The notes: a model not told the origin generated them from the letters alone. A DNA stretch of 64,000 bases from Longispora albida DSM 44784 (GCF_000379825.1 NZ_KB903834.1:189-64188), one strand, 5' to 3'. Positions 1 to 9,146 are shown, numbered from the stretch's first letter. Program-made: numbers and translations.

Positions 1-513
1 AAGGGGCGAAGGGAAACGGGCGAACCATCAGATCACGCCCTCGGTCGAAGTCGAGGCGGACTGAGCACGAAAATCCATCTCGCCTGCGACGGCGCCGGCC
101 GCGTCCTGGCGTTCGTCCTGTCTGGCGGCAACGTCAACGACTGCACCCGCTTTGAGGAGGTCATGGCCGCCATTCGAGTCCCCCGCGCTGGCGGCGGCCG
201 ACCACGATCACGACCTGACCACGTCATCGCCGACAAGGGCTACTCGTCAAAAGCCATCCGGGAGCACCTGCGCCGCCGAGGTATCGGCCACACCATCCCG
301 GAACGCTGCGACCAGCAGGCCAACCGCCGCAGACGAGGACCCCGCGGCGGACGACCTCCCACCTTCAACCGTCAGATCTACCGCCACCGCAACGTCGTAG
401 AACGATGCTTCAACCAGCTCAAACAACACCGCAGCGTGGCCACCCGATACGACAAAACCGCCACCTCATACCAGGCGACCATCACCATCGCCGCGCTACT
501 TCAATGGATCTAA
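1..513 (+). CDS. IS5-family transposase, C-terminal part (5' truncated by the window)
   Basis: Frame 1 is open from the first base to the stop at 511-513, so the gene starts outside the window. The segment DHALGRSRGG followed by STKIHLACD carries the first catalytic Asp of the DDE transposase. HVIADKGYSSKAIR holds the second Asp, and VVERCFNQLKQHR holds the catalytic Glu with its usual Arg/Lys context. All three acidic residues are visible, so the catalytic core looks intact. In the IS427 subgroup the transposase is often made by frameshifting between two reading frames. This piece would be the second frame, but the junction is not visible. An ATG at 163 is internal and should not be taken as the start. 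Confidence 0.85.
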   Translation, partial: KGRRETGEPSDHALGRSRGGLSTKIHLACDGAGRVLAFVLSGGNVNDCTRFEEVMAAIRVPRAGGGRPRSRPDHVIADKGYSSKAIREHLRRRGIGHTIPERCDQQANRRRRGPRGGRPPTFNRQIYRHRNVVERCFNQLKQHRSVATRYDKTATSYQATITIAALLQWI

Positions 514-531
514 ACCTTTGAAGACGAGCCC
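1..531 (+). mobile_element. IS5-family insertion sequence, right end (left part outside the window)
   Basis: The stretch carries the 3' part of an IS5-family transposase gene and then a short tail whose reverse complement begins GGGCTCGTCTTCAAAGG, which fits a right terminal inverted repeat. The element would end at 531, and the TA at 532-533 fits the TA target duplication of the IS427 subgroup (family knowledge). The left end and left repeat are outside the window, so the repeat pairing cannot be confirmed. The insertion lies less than 30 bases upstream of the sugar dehydrogenase gene that starts at 559. Confidence 0.75.
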
Positions 532-545
532 TAGCTCCACCCGGC

Positions 546-551
546 TACGCT
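546..551 (+). promoter_or_regulatory. -10 element TACGCT, leaderless start for the gene at 559
   Basis: TACGCT ends 7 nt before the GTG at 559. Any -35 element would fall at the IS5 right end, so the insertion may have altered or supplied it. Confidence 0.45.
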
Positions 552-558
552 GGAGGGC

Positions 559-1710
559 GTGGATTCCCCCCGGCGGCTGATCATCGCCCTGCTGACCACG
601 GCGCTCGCCGCTGGCACGCTGACCGGCTGCGCCTTCGGCCCGCCGGAGGACAAGGAGACCGGCACTCCGCCGCGCTTCCCCACCCCTTCCGCCTCGGCCA
701 AGCCCAACGACGACGCGGTCACCTCGGTGGTGATCGCGAAGAACCTGAGTGTGCCGTGGGGCGTCGCGTTCCTGCCGGACGGCGGGGCGCTGGTCACCGA
801 GCGGGACACCCGCAGGCTGCTCAAGCTGGGGCCGGAGACCGGCACGGCCGGGCTCAAGGTCACCGTCCTCGGCACGATCGAGGAGGCCCACTCCGGTGGC
901 GAGGGCGGGCTGATGGGGGTGGCGGTCTCCCCCAGGTACACGGAAGACCAAACGCTTTTCCTGTACTACACGACGAGGACCGACAACCGGATCTCCACCA
1001 TGAAGCTGGGCGAGCAGCCCAAGCCGATCGTGACCGGCATCCCGGTGTCCGGCGTGCACAACGGCGGCAGGCTGGCCTTCGGCCCGGACGGGTTCCTGTA
1101 CGCGAGCACGGGCGACGCCAGCCGGACCGGCAACGCGCAGGACCTGAAGAACCTCGGCGGCAAGATCCTCCGGATGACCACCGAGGGCAAGCCAGCCCCG
1201 GGCAACCCGGCCGCCGACAGTCTGGTGTGGACATACGGCCACCGGAACGTGCAGGGCTTCGACTGGGACGCCGACAAGCGGATGTACGCGATGGAGTTCG
1301 GCCAGGACACCTGGGACGAGCTGAACCTGATCGAGCCGGGCAAGAACTACGGCTGGCCTGCGGTCGAGGGCCAGGGCAGCGACCCGAGGTTCACGAACCC
1401 GCTGACGGTGTTCAAGCCCGGCGACGCCTCGTGCAGCGGTGCCGCGGTCAGCGGTACGACGCTGGTGGCTGCCTGCCTGCGCGGGCAGCGGCTGTGGCTG
1501 GCCGGGCTCAACGGCAAGGGCAGCCTGCTCGGCGCGCCGGTCGCGGGCCTGGAAGGCGAGTACGGCCGGCTGCGGACGGTCGTCAAGGCTCCCGACAACA
1601 CGCTGTGGGTGACGACGTCCAACAAGGACGGCCGGGGCAAGCCGGTCGCCGACGACGACCGGATCGTGCGGATCGTGCTCAGCTCGTCTGGCGGGGTCGG
1701 TAAGAGCTAG
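559..1710 (+). CDS. PQQ-dependent sugar dehydrogenase-like lipoprotein
   Basis: This 383-residue protein belongs to the glucose/sorbosone dehydrogenase (GSDH) beta-propeller family, which oxidises sugars with PQQ outside the membrane. A lipoprotein signal peptide is visible, with lipobox LTGC at residues 21-24. Blade motifs follow: NLSVPWGVAFLPDGGALVTER, HSGGEGGLMGVAVSP, GVHNGGRLAFGPDGFLYASTGD, YGHRNVQGFDWD and GKNYGWPAVEG. These match the family in order. The GTG start follows a TACGCT -10 with a 7-nt gap, and the GGAGGG next to it is too close to act as a ribosome site. The 3' end converges on the metallophosphoesterase gene, and both stop codons lie in the same CTAG. The exact substrate cannot be read from the sequence. 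Confidence 0.88.
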   Translation: MDSPRRLIIALLTTALAAGTLTGCAFGPPEDKETGTPPRFPTPSASAKPNDDAVTSVVIAKNLSVPWGVAFLPDGGALVTERDTRRLLKLGPETGTAGLKVTVLGTIEEAHSGGEGGLMGVAVSPRYTEDQTLFLYYTTRTDNRISTMKLGEQPKPIVTGIPVSGVHNGGRLAFGPDGFLYASTGDASRTGNAQDLKNLGGKILRMTTEGKPAPGNPAADSLVWTYGHRNVQGFDWDADKRMYAMEFGQDTWDELNLIEPGKNYGWPAVEGQGSDPRFTNPLTVFKPGDASCSGAAVSGTTLVAACLRGQRLWLAGLNGKGSLLGAPVAGLEGEYGRLRTVVKAPDNTLWVTTSNKDGRGKPVADDDRIVRIVLSSSGGVGKS

Positions 1711-3215
1711 CTCGGCGTTGGTGCGGGCGTGGGTGTCGGGATCGGGGGCGGTGTCTCCTTGATCAGGCGGCGTTGCAGGGTGACCTCCGAGCGGCCGGTG
1801 CCGCCGACGGAGATGTCGTCGTATGCCTGGAGCTTGCCGGCCGAGCTGAAGTACAGGACGGAGAGGGCGAGCGGGGTGGGCTCGGCGAGTTCGAGGCCCC
1901 GCAGGCCGGCCCCGCCGGTCGAGCCCTCGACCATCAGCAGCGTCTTCGGGTCGAGCTGGCGTACCTCGCGCTTGTGCTTGTGACCGGCGAGGACGAGCGG
2001 GACGGCCCCGGCGAGCGGGCCGGCGGCCACCGGGTCGTGGATGGCTGCGATGTCGGCCCCGCCGACGCGGCCGATCGTGGTGGCCAGCGTGGTACCGGTC
2101 TCGAACAGGCGGCGTTCTTCGAGGAGCCCGGACGAGGTCGTGGACTTGTCGGGGGTGAAGCGCGGGTCGGCGATGCCGCCGATGCGCAGCCCGGCGACGG
2201 TCTGCACCCGGTTGTCGAGGACGATCGCGTTCGGCTGCCGGGCGACCTGGGCGACCGTCTCCGCCGAGTCATGGTTGCCCCGGACGAAGACGTACGGGAC
2301 CTTGAGGTCGGAGATGCCCCGGGCGTAGGCCTCGGACTCGCGGCCGGTACCCCAGTCGGTCAGGTCGCCCGTGTCGATCACCACGTCGATGCTGAACTGG
2401 GTGACGACCGTCTGCACCACGTCCCACGCCCCGGGGTTGAGGTGCATGTCGGAGACGTGGAGCGCCCGGATCACGCCCGGCTCCGGCTCGTACACCGGGA
2501 GCGTGGACACGGTCGTGTAGAGCTTCCCGACATTGGTGACCAGGCGTTGCAGGTCGCCACGGTACTGCTCGTAGCGTGAGGCGATCTTCCGGGCGTCACC
2601 GACGACGGCTGGCGCGTTGACCAGCAGCCCGTCGTACCGGGGCTCGTCGATCGCGTCGCTGCGGAAGGTGACCAGCGCCGTGCCCAGGCTCGCCGCGATC
2701 AGGCCGAGCGCGGTGAGGGCGACGGCTGCCGTCCGGCGGACGCTGCGGTACACGAGCGCGCCGAGCAGCATCGCGCCGAGCAGGGCGGCCCCGGTCGACT
2801 GGAGCAGCACCTTCACGATGCCGGACTGCACGTCGGAGAACGCCGACTCGCTCGCCTTCCCCAGGCCGTCCGGGTCGGACACCAGCCGCTGGGTACGGGC
2901 CTGGTCGAGCGAGTCGAGCCGGATCGTCAGCCGCTCGGGGCCCGCGTGGCTGTCGAGGGTCAGCGAGCCGAGCGGCGGCACGACGACCTGCGTGCCGCCG
3001 TGCAGGCCCGGCGTGAGCGAGAACTCCGCCTGGAACGGCCCCAGCGGGCCCTGGACCGTGCCGCCGAGCAGCAGCCCGGCCGCGACGCCGACGGTGGCGA
3101 CCAGCAGGAGACCGAGCGCGCGCCCGGTCCTGCGGGCCGCCGCCCGGCTGGCCTCGTGCCGGACCGCGACCCGCACAGCCTGGTAGAACGCGCGGAGCGT
3201 GGTACGGAATCGCAT
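1707..3215 (-). CDS. Membrane-anchored calcineurin-like metallophosphoesterase
   Basis: The 502-residue protein has an N-terminal membrane segment at about 33-52 and two more at about 140-184. A calcineurin-type phosphoesterase domain follows. Metal-binding motifs are all present: DMH at 256-258, GDLTD at 283-287, GNHD at 313-316, a His at about 393 and GHKH at 411-414, so it should be catalytically competent. The domain probably faces outside, because the two later segments form a hairpin after a long extracellular-like stretch (inference). The frame stays open for another 181 codons upstream, but these overlap the VOC gene and do not look like a real protein. The start MRFRTTL at 3215 is chosen. 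CAAGAT lies 6 nt before it, a one-mismatch relative of the local -10 pattern. The tail ends in a Pro/Thr-rich stretch. Confidence 0.85.
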   Translation of the reverse strand: MRFRTTLRAFYQAVRVAVRHEASRAAARRTGRALGLLLVATVGVAAGLLLGGTVQGPLGPFQAEFSLTPGLHGGTQVVVPPLGSLTLDSHAGPERLTIRLDSLDQARTQRLVSDPDGLGKASESAFSDVQSGIVKVLLQSTGAALLGAMLLGALVYRSVRRTAAVALTALGLIAASLGTALVTFRSDAIDEPRYDGLLVNAPAVVGDARKIASRYEQYRGDLQRLVTNVGKLYTTVSTLPVYEPEPGVIRALHVSDMHLNPGAWDVVQTVVTQFSIDVVIDTGDLTDWGTGRESEAYARGISDLKVPYVFVRGNHDSAETVAQVARQPNAIVLDNRVQTVAGLRIGGIADPRFTPDKSTTSSGLLEERRLFETGTTLATTIGRVGGADIAAIHDPVAAGPLAGAVPLVLAGHKHKREVRQLDPKTLLMVEGSTGGAGLRGLELAEPTPLALSVLYFSSAGKLQAYDDISVGGTGRSEVTLQRRLIKETPPPIPTPTPAPTPS

Positions 3216-3244
3216 GACACCATCTTGCCCGCCGGGGGCGGAGG

Positions 3245-3658
3245 TTATGCGTTCGAGTTCAGTACTCGCAGGTAGTGCGGGTTGCGCATGACGCCGAGGA
3301 TGTTGCCGAACGGGTCGGTGACGGTGGCGGTGACGAACTGCCTGGCCGGGTCGGGCTCGTGCGGCGAACGGTTCACCGGGGCGTCGAGAAGGGTCGCGCC
3401 GAGGACGACCAGGCGGTCCACAGTCGACGTGACGTCGTCGACGTGCCAGTAGACGACCGCGCCCGCCGGGCCGTTGCCGACCTCGTGTGAGGCGTACTCG
3501 GCCTGAATGATGCCGAGTTCGTGCTGGTAGTCGCCAATGCGGAACTCGATGTACCCGGGCCGGGCGAAGTACGGCTCGATGCCGAGCACCTCGGTGTACC
3601 AGGCCTGGGCGGCGTTCAGGTCGGCGGAGTAGAAGCTGACTGTCGCGATTCCTCTCAT
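3245..3658 (-). CDS. VOC-superfamily (glyoxalase/bleomycin-resistance fold) protein
   Basis: A 137-residue protein with a paired beta-alpha-beta-beta-beta fold signature. The first half reads VSFYSADLNAAQAWYTEVLG and the second ends in VTDPFGNILGVMRNP, the typical VOC C-terminal strand. Members include glyoxalases, ring-cleavage dioxygenases and drug-binding proteins, and the sequence does not show which activity applies. The ATG at 3658 is preferred over the upstream GTG at 3667 because TACCGT lies exactly 7 nt before it. The gene is divergent from the WYL regulator at 3701, with only 42 bases between starts, so it is a plausible target of that regulator. Confidence 0.8.
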   Translation of the reverse strand: MRGIATVSFYSADLNAAQAWYTEVLGIEPYFARPGYIEFRIGDYQHELGIIQAEYASHEVGNGPAGAVVYWHVDDVTSTVDRLVVLGATLLDAPVNRSPHEPDPARQFVTATVTDPFGNILGVMRNPHYLRVLNSNA

Positions 3659-3665
3659 GGGGACC

Positions 3666-3671
3666 ACGGTA
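3666..3671 (-). promoter_or_regulatory. -10 element TACCGT for the VOC gene
   Basis: On the minus strand TACCGT ends 7 nt before the ATG at 3658. It faces the regulator's own -10 at 3689-3694, so the two promoters overlap. Confidence 0.5.
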
Positions 3672-3688
3672 TGCGGGGTTGCGGAAGG

Positions 3689-3694
3689 TACGGT
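3689..3694 (+). promoter_or_regulatory. -10 element TACGGT for the WYL regulator
   Basis: TACGGT ends 6 nt before the ATG at 3701, which predicts a leaderless transcript. Confidence 0.5.
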
Positions 3695-3700
3695 TCCTCA

Positions 3701-4648
3701 ATGCTGGAGACTTCGGTACGGCTGCTGAGACTGCTCGCGCTGTTGCAGTCCCGTCCACAGTGGGCGGGGGCTGACCTCGCCGACCGGCTGGGCGTGACGA
3801 CGCGGACTGTGCGCAACGATGTCGAGCGGCTGCGGATCCTCGGGTACCAGGTGCGGTCGAGTACCGGGACTACGGGTGGTTACCAGCTGGGCGCGGGGTC
3901 GGCCATGCCGCCGTTGCTGCTGGATGACGAGGAAGCGGTGGCCGTGGCGGCCGGGTTGCGAGTCGCCGCGACGGGTGGGATCACGGGAATCGAGGAGACC
4001 TCGCTGCGGGCGCTCGCGAAGCTGGAGCAGACCATGCCCGCCCGGCTCCGGCATCGGATCGACGCGCTCCGGGCGGCGACGGTGAGCGCCGCCGGGCGGG
4101 GGCCGACCGTGGACGCGGGGGTACTGACCGCTGTCGCGGGTTCGATCAGCAGCCGTGAGCAGCTGCGGTTCGACTACGTCGGCCGGGATGGTTCCGCGAG
4201 TGCGCGGCAGGTCGAACCGCACCGGCTGGTCTACACGGGGCTGCGGTGGTACCTGCTCGCGTGGGACGGGTCACGGGGCGACTGGCGGACCTTCCGGGCC
4301 GACCGGATCCGGCCGCGTACCCCGAACGGGCCTCGCTTCACGCCGAGGGAGGCGCCGGGTGGTGACGCGCTCGCTCACGTGCTGCGGGGTGTCAGCACGG
4401 CGGCCTGGCGGTACCGGGTGCTGATCCGCTTCCACGCTCCGCTGGAGACGATCGCCGAGCGGGTCGGGGCCTCGGCGGGCGCGCTGACCCCGGACGGGGA
4501 TGGTCACTGCGTGCTGGAGACGGGGACAGATGTGCTGTCCGACCTCGTGACGTACCTGGCCCGGGTGGGTGAGGACTTCACTGTGGTCGAGCCTGGGGAG
4601 TTGAAGGACTACCTGCGGAGGCTGGGGGCCCGGTTCGGCGCCGCGTAG
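3701..4648 (+). CDS. WYL-domain transcriptional regulator (YafY-like)
   Basis: The 315-residue protein has an N-terminal winged helix-turn-helix of the DeoR-like type: RPQWAGADLADRLGVTTRTV, then NDVERLRILGYQVRS. A central WYL domain at about 145-230 contains PHRLVYTGLRWYLLAWD, with the WYL triad as W-Y-L, then WRTFRADRI. A C-terminal extension (WCX type) follows. Such regulators sense small ligands or nucleic acids and often control a divergent neighbour, here the VOC gene (family knowledge). An in-frame ATG at 3671 would add ten residues, but the -10 at 3689-3694 supports 3701. Confidence 0.88.
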   Translation: MLETSVRLLRLLALLQSRPQWAGADLADRLGVTTRTVRNDVERLRILGYQVRSSTGTTGGYQLGAGSAMPPLLLDDEEAVAVAAGLRVAATGGITGIEETSLRALAKLEQTMPARLRHRIDALRAATVSAAGRGPTVDAGVLTAVAGSISSREQLRFDYVGRDGSASARQVEPHRLVYTGLRWYLLAWDGSRGDWRTFRADRIRPRTPNGPRFTPREAPGGDALAHVLRGVSTAAWRYRVLIRFHAPLETIAERVGASAGALTPDGDGHCVLETGTDVLSDLVTYLARVGEDFTVVEPGELKDYLRRLGARFGAA

Positions 4649-4731
4649 CCGGGGTGATCGGGGAGAGGGGTGGGGCACCGGCACAGGTACAAAATGATGC
4701 TCTTGCTCTTGGTTTTGATCTAACGCGCGGT

Positions 4732-4830
4732 GGCCCGCTGAGCGGAAATCTGATCGCATGAACGAAAGCCCGTGTACTGGTTGTACACGGGCTTTCGTTT
4801 CGCGCAGCTCAGATTTTCGCTCAGCGGGCC
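4732..4830. terminator. Nested double-hairpin bidirectional terminator
   Basis: Between the convergent WYL gene and gatB lies a 99-nt structure. The outer arms at 4732-4753 and 4809-4830 are 22 bp with one mismatch. An inner perfect 17-bp stem pairs 4761-4777 with 4783-4799 around a 5-nt loop. The inner stem is flanked by AAAG/CTTT-type ends. Its position and symmetry fit a terminator serving both strands. Confidence 0.85.
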
Positions 4831-4837
4831 GGCACTA

Positions 4838-6313
4838 CTACTTGAGCTTTTCGAGGATGAGGCCCCGGACGGTCTTGGCGTCGGCCTGGCCGCCCGTGGT
4901 CTTCATGACCGCGCCGATCAGCACGCCAGCCGCGCCCTGGTTGCCGCCACGGATCTTCTCGGCGACGTCGGGGTTGGCTGCGATGGCCGCGTCGATGGCT
5001 TCGAGGAGCGCGCCGGTGTCGGACACGACCTCGAGCTTGCGGGCGGCCATGATCTCGCCGGGGGTGCCCTCGCCGTTCAGGCCGGCCTCGACGACCTGGC
5101 GGGCCAGCTTGTCGTTCAGCTTGCCCGCGTCGGTCAGCGAGACCAGCTCGGCCACCCACTGCGGGGTGATGCCGAGGGCGTCGAGTTCCTGGCCGGTCTC
5201 GTTGGAGCGGCGGGCCAGCTCGCCCATCCACCACTTGCGGGCGCCCTCGGACGAGGCGCCGGCCACGATCGTGGCCTCGATCAGGTCGACGGCGCCGGCG
5301 TTGAGGACCGACTGCATGTCGTGCTCCGACAGGCCCCAGGCCTCGCGCAGCCGGAGGCGGCGGACGCGCGGCATCTCTGGCAGGCCGGCCCGGATCTCCT
5401 CGACCCACTCGCGGGCCGGGGTGACCGGGACGAGGTCGGGCTCGGGGAAGTACCGGTAGTCGGTCGCCGTCTCCTTGCTGCGGCCCGACGTGGTCTGCCC
5501 GGTGTCCTCGTGGAAGTGCCGGGTCTCCTGCGTGATCTTGCCGCCGTCGTCGAGGATGCCGGACTGCCGGATGATCTCCGACCGGACGGCGCGCTCGACG
5601 GAGCGCAGCGAGTTCACGTTCTTGGTCTCGGTACGGGTGCCCCACTCCTCGCCCGGCTTGTTGAGCGAGGTGTTCACGTCGCAGCGCAGCGAGCCCTGCT
5701 CCATGCGGACGTCCGAGACGCCCAGGCCGCGCAGCACGTCACGCAGCTCGGCGACGTACGCCTTGGCGACCTCCGGAGCCATCGCCCCGGTACCGGTCAC
5801 CGGCTTCGTCACGATCTCGATCAGCGGGATGCCCGCCCGGTTGTAGTCCACGAGGGACTCCGTCGCGCCCTGGATCCGGCCGGTCGAGCCGCCGATGTGC
5901 ATCGTCTTGCCGGTGTCCTCCTCCATGTGGACCCGCTCGATCTCGATGCGGACGGTCCTGCCGTCCACCTCGACGTCGAGGTACCCGTCGAAGCACAGCG
6001 GCTCGTCGTACTGCGAGATCTGGAAGTTCTTCGGCATGTCCGGGTAGAAGTAGTTCTTCCGGGCGAACCGGCACCACTCGGCGATCGAGCAGTTCAGCGC
6101 GAGACCGATCTTGATGGTGGACTCGATCGCGACGGCGTTCACCACCGGCAGCGCGCCCGGCAGCGCCAGGCACACCGGGCAGACCTGCGTGTTCGGCTCC
6201 GCGCCGAACTCCGTCGGGCAGGAGCAGAACATCTTCGTCCGGGTACCCAGCTCTACGTGGGTCTCCAGCCCGATGACCGGCTCGTACCGCTCCACAATGT
6301 CCGCGTAGGTCAT
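4838..6313 (-). CDS. gatB: Aspartyl/glutamyl-tRNA(Asn/Gln) amidotransferase subunit B
   Basis: The 491-residue GatB is the kinase/tRNA-binding subunit of the GatCAB amidotransferase. That enzyme converts Glu-tRNA(Gln), and Asp-tRNA(Asn) where needed, into the correctly charged tRNA. Family signatures are clear: [20 protein letters not shown] near the start, [34 protein letters not shown], and a C-terminal YqeY/tail region ending in [11 protein letters not shown]. Length is normal. It is the third gene of gatC-gatA-gatB, one base after the gatA stop region. GGAG lies 7 nt before the ATG. The double hairpin at 4732-4830 ends the operon. Confidence 0.98.
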   Translation of the reverse strand: MTYADIVERYEPVIGLETHVELGTRTKMFCSCPTEFGAEPNTQVCPVCLALPGALPVVNAVAIESTIKIGLALNCSIAEWCRFARKNYFYPDMPKNFQISQYDEPLCFDGYLDVEVDGRTVRIEIERVHMEEDTGKTMHIGGSTGRIQGATESLVDYNRAGIPLIEIVTKPVTGTGAMAPEVAKAYVAELRDVLRGLGVSDVRMEQGSLRCDVNTSLNKPGEEWGTRTETKNVNSLRSVERAVRSEIIRQSGILDDGGKITQETRHFHEDTGQTTSGRSKETATDYRYFPEPDLVPVTPAREWVEEIRAGLPEMPRVRRLRLREAWGLSEHDMQSVLNAGAVDLIEATIVAGASSEGARKWWMGELARRSNETGQELDALGITPQWVAELVSLTDAGKLNDKLARQVVEAGLNGEGTPGEIMAARKLEVVSDTGALLEAIDAAIAANPDVAEKIRGGNQGAAGVLIGAVMKTTGGQADAKTVRGLILEKLK

Positions 6314-6314
6314 C

Positions 6315-7793
6315 TCACAGCTCCGGCGGGGTCAGGGTGCCGATGGTGGACTCGAGGGCTGCCGCGACCCGGTACATCCGGTCGTCGGCCAGGGTCGGTG
6401 CCATCACCTGGAGGCCGACCGGCAGGCCCTCCGACAGGCCGCACGGCACGGAGATGGCCGGGCCGCCGTAGAGGTTCGAGGGGATCGTGTACAGGTCGGC
6501 GAGGTACATGCTCGACGGGTCGGCGGTGCGCGCGCCGAGCTGGAACGCCACGAACGGGGTCGTCGGCGAGATGAGCGCGTCGACCTTCTCGAACGCCGCC
6601 TGGAAGTCGCGGGTGATCAACGTGCGGACCTTCTGGGCCTGGCCGTAGTACGCGTCGTAGTAGCCGCTCGACAGGGCGTACGTGCCGACCATGATCCGGC
6701 GCTTCACCTCGGGGCCGAAGCCCGCCTCCCTGGTCAGCGACATGACCTCTTCGAGGCTGTTCACGCCGTTGTCGCCGACCCGCAGGCCGTAGCGGACACC
6801 GTCGAAGCGGGCCAGGTTGGACGAGCACTCGCTCGGGGCGATCAGGTAGTACGTCGGCAGCGCGTAGACGAAGTTCGGGCAGGAGATCTCGACGATCTCG
6901 GCACCGAGCTTGGTCAGCGACTCGACGGCGGCGTGGAACGCCGCGACGACGCCGGGCTCCGCGCCCTCCGCCGACATGAACTCCTTGACCAGGCCCAGCT
7001 TCACGCCGGTCAGGTCGCCGGACATGCCCTGGCGGGCCGCGGCGACGACCGGCGACACCGGGGCCGGGATCGACGTGGAGTCGCGCGGGTCGTGCCCGGC
7101 GATCACCTCGTGCAGCAGGGCGGCGTCGAGCACCGTCCGGGCACACGGGCCGGGAGTGTCCAGAGAGGACGAGAAGGCGATCAGGCCGTAGCGGGACGTG
7201 CCGCCGTACGTGGGCTTCGCGCCGACCGTGCCGGTCACGGCACCCGGCTGGCGGATGGAACCACCGGTGTCGGTACCGATCGACAGCGGGGCCTCGTACG
7301 CCGCGAGGGCCGCCGACGAGCCACCACCGGAGCCGCCCGGGATGCGGGTCAGGTCCCACGGGTTGAACGTCGGTCCGTACGCCGAGTACTCGGTGGACGA
7401 ACCCATCGCGAACTCGTCCATGTTCGTCTTGCCCAGGATCACCGTGCCGGCGTCCTTCAGCCGCTCGACGAGCGTCGCGTCGTACGGCGGGACCCAGCCT
7501 TCGAGGATCTTCGAGCCGGCCGTGGTCGGCAGGCCCTTCGTGGTCACGACGTCCTTGACGGCGATCGGCACGCCGGCCAGCGGGCCGAGCTTCTCGCCGG
7601 CCGCGCGCCTGGCGTCGACGGCCTTGGCCGCTGCGAGCGCGCCCTCCACGTCCACGTGCAGGAACGCGTGCACGCGACCGTCCACCTTGGAGATCTGGTC
7701 CAGGTGCTCGCGGGTGACCTCCAGCGCGGAGGTCTGGCCAGCGGCGATCAGTTCGCCCAGCTCAGCGGCCGTCTTCTTGATCAGTGACGACAT
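6315..7793 (-). CDS. gatA: Aspartyl/glutamyl-tRNA amidotransferase subunit A
   Basis: The 492-residue amidase subunit of GatCAB releases ammonia from glutamine for tRNA transamidation. The amidase signature is complete. The catalytic Lys lies in [13 protein letters not shown], the Gly/Ser-rich core is [13 protein letters not shown], and the nucleophile region is [14 protein letters not shown]. The order and spacing fit the Ser-cisSer-Lys triad. GGAGG lies 8 nt before the ATG, close behind the gatC stop. The gene overlaps no neighbour and is translated with gatC and gatB as one operon. Confidence 0.98.
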   Translation of the reverse strand: MSSLIKKTAAELGELIAAGQTSALEVTREHLDQISKVDGRVHAFLHVDVEGALAAAKAVDARRAAGEKLGPLAGVPIAVKDVVTTKGLPTTAGSKILEGWVPPYDATLVERLKDAGTVILGKTNMDEFAMGSSTEYSAYGPTFNPWDLTRIPGGSGGGSSAALAAYEAPLSIGTDTGGSIRQPGAVTGTVGAKPTYGGTSRYGLIAFSSSLDTPGPCARTVLDAALLHEVIAGHDPRDSTSIPAPVSPVVAAARQGMSGDLTGVKLGLVKEFMSAEGAEPGVVAAFHAAVESLTKLGAEIVEISCPNFVYALPTYYLIAPSECSSNLARFDGVRYGLRVGDNGVNSLEEVMSLTREAGFGPEVKRRIMVGTYALSSGYYDAYYGQAQKVRTLITRDFQAAFEKVDALISPTTPFVAFQLGARTADPSSMYLADLYTIPSNLYGGPAISVPCGLSEGLPVGLQVMAPTLADDRMYRVAAALESTIGTLTPPEL

Positions 7794-7796
7794 GGC

Positions 7797-8096
7797 TTAT
7801 TCCTCCTCGTCCAGGATCCGGGGCACCCGGAACCGGTCCTCGGCGGAATCCGGCGCGCCGGCCAGAGCCGCCGCCCGGGTCAGGCCGGGACGCGGCTCGT
7901 CGGGGCGGAAGACATTGGTGAGCGGCACGGAGTGCGAGGTCGGCGGGATGTCCTCGGCCGCGACCTCACCCACACGCGCCACGGACTGCAGGATCACGTC
8001 CAGCTGACCGGCGAACATGTCCAGCTCTTCATCGGTCACAGCTAGCCGCGCGAGGCGCGCGAGATGCGCGACCTCCTCGCGGGAGATGGCGGTCAT
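7797..8096 (-). CDS. gatC: Aspartyl/glutamyl-tRNA amidotransferase subunit C
   Basis: The 99-residue GatC wraps GatA and GatB together. The typical opening is [20 protein letters not shown] and the typical end is [14 protein letters not shown]. The start at 8096 is chosen over a longer frame to 8213 because the family length is about 95-100 residues and GAGGAG stands just upstream. It is the first gene of the gatCAB operon. Confidence 0.96.
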   Translation of the reverse strand: MTAISREEVAHLARLARLAVTDEELDMFAGQLDVILQSVARVGEVAAEDIPPTSHSVPLTNVFRPDEPRPGLTRAAALAGAPDSAEDRFRVPRILDEEE

Positions 8097-8283
8097 CGAC
8101 TCGCTCCTCACGTCGCACCTGCTCGAACCGTCAGATTCTACGGTTCGCCGTGTTGCCGTCATGTTTCGGGCCGTGAGGCCAGCGCGCATCGGGAAACAGC
8201 GCCGTCCGGCCACTCACCCTGTGTGATTTTTATGATTTTGTACCTGCTGCGCGAGCCCTACTCCTGCCACGACCACCGGTCGT

Positions 8284-9138
8284 CTACTCGCTCAGCAGCT
8301 CCACGTCCAGCGTGCGGATCTCGTCGGGGTCGGCGATCAGGCGGATCTCGGCGACCCGGTCCTCGTGCAGCGTGAAGGCGAACACCACCCGGGGCTCCCC
8401 TCCGGGTGCCCAGACCGCGCCGACCAGCCCGTCGATGACCGCCAGCTCGGCGGCGGCCGCCCGGCCGCAGAAGGTCTCCGCGACCTCGGCACGGCCACGG
8501 ACCTCGGCCTGCGCGCCGATCATGACGGCGGCGGAGTCGGCGAGTACGACGGCTTCCGGGTCGAGCAGCGCCAGCAGCCCCGCGAAGTCACCGGCCCGGG
8601 ACGCCGCCAGGAACGCCGCCACCACCTCGTGCTGCCGGGCCTGGTCCGGGCTGGGCTCGGCCCGCACCCCGCGTACCCGGCGCCGGGCGCGGCTCGCCAG
8701 CTGCCGGGTGGCCGGCACCGTCCGGCCGAGGATCGGGGCGATCTCGTCGAACGGCACCGCGAACAGGTCGTGCAGGACGAAGGCCAGCCGCTCGGCCGGG
8801 TTCAGCGAGTCCAGCACGACGAGCAGGGCCAGGCCGACCGAGTCCGCCATCAGCGCCTCGTGCTCGGGGCTGTGGCCCGCGACCGGCTCGGTGAGCAGCG
8901 GGGACTCGCCGCGCCGGGTACGGCCGCGGAGCTGGTTCAGCGAGACCCTCGCCACGACCGTGGTCAGCCAGGCCCGCAGGTTGTTCACCCCGGAGACGTC
9001 CGCGCCCGTCAGCCGCAGCCACGCCTCCTGTACCGCGTCGTCGGCCTCCTCGGCGGAGCCGAGCATCCGGTACGCGACGGCGCGCAGGTGGGAACGGTTC
9101 TCCTCGAACTGGCCAGCCAGCCATGCGTTGTTTTCCAC
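8284..9138 (-). CDS. ECF sigma factor with C-terminal SnoaL-like domain (SigJ/ECF41-like)
   Basis: The protein has 284 residues. Sigma-2 is visible in HLRAVAYRMLGSAEEADDAVQEAWLR and sigma-4 in LNPAERLAFVLHDLFAVPFDEIA. A C-terminal SnoaL/NTF2-like domain covers about 170-284 and in this family regulates the sigma factor in place of a separate anti-sigma protein. Two hallmarks of classical ECF41 look altered. The WLPEP-type linker reads SPLLTEPV, and the DGGG-type motif reads ADSAAVM. It is therefore a divergent member or a neighbouring group. The GTG at 9138 is chosen because an ECF41-like promoter lies at 9147-9173, inside the longer reading frame. Leaderless translation is expected. Confidence 0.85.
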   Translation of the reverse strand: MENNAWLAGQFEENRSHLRAVAYRMLGSAEEADDAVQEAWLRLTGADVSGVNNLRAWLTTVVARVSLNQLRGRTRRGESPLLTEPVAGHSPEHEALMADSVGLALLVVLDSLNPAERLAFVLHDLFAVPFDEIAPILGRTVPATRQLASRARRRVRGVRAEPSPDQARQHEVVAAFLAASRAGDFAGLLALLDPEAVVLADSAAVMIGAQAEVRGRAEVAETFCGRAAAAELAVIDGLVGAVWAPGGEPRVVFAFTLHEDRVAEIRLIADPDEIRTLDVELLSE

Positions 9139-9146
9139 GCCCCTAT

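Noticed and set aside
496-1242. Minus-strand open frame over the IS end and the sugar dehydrogenase gene
   Set aside because: It reads the antisense of two clear genes, has no ribosome site and shows Arg/Gly/Pro-rich shadow composition.
3216-3758. N-terminal extension of the metallophosphoesterase to 3758
   Set aside because: It overlaps the VOC gene completely on the same strand in another frame, is Arg-rich without family features, and the ATG at 3215 gives a normal membrane helix start.
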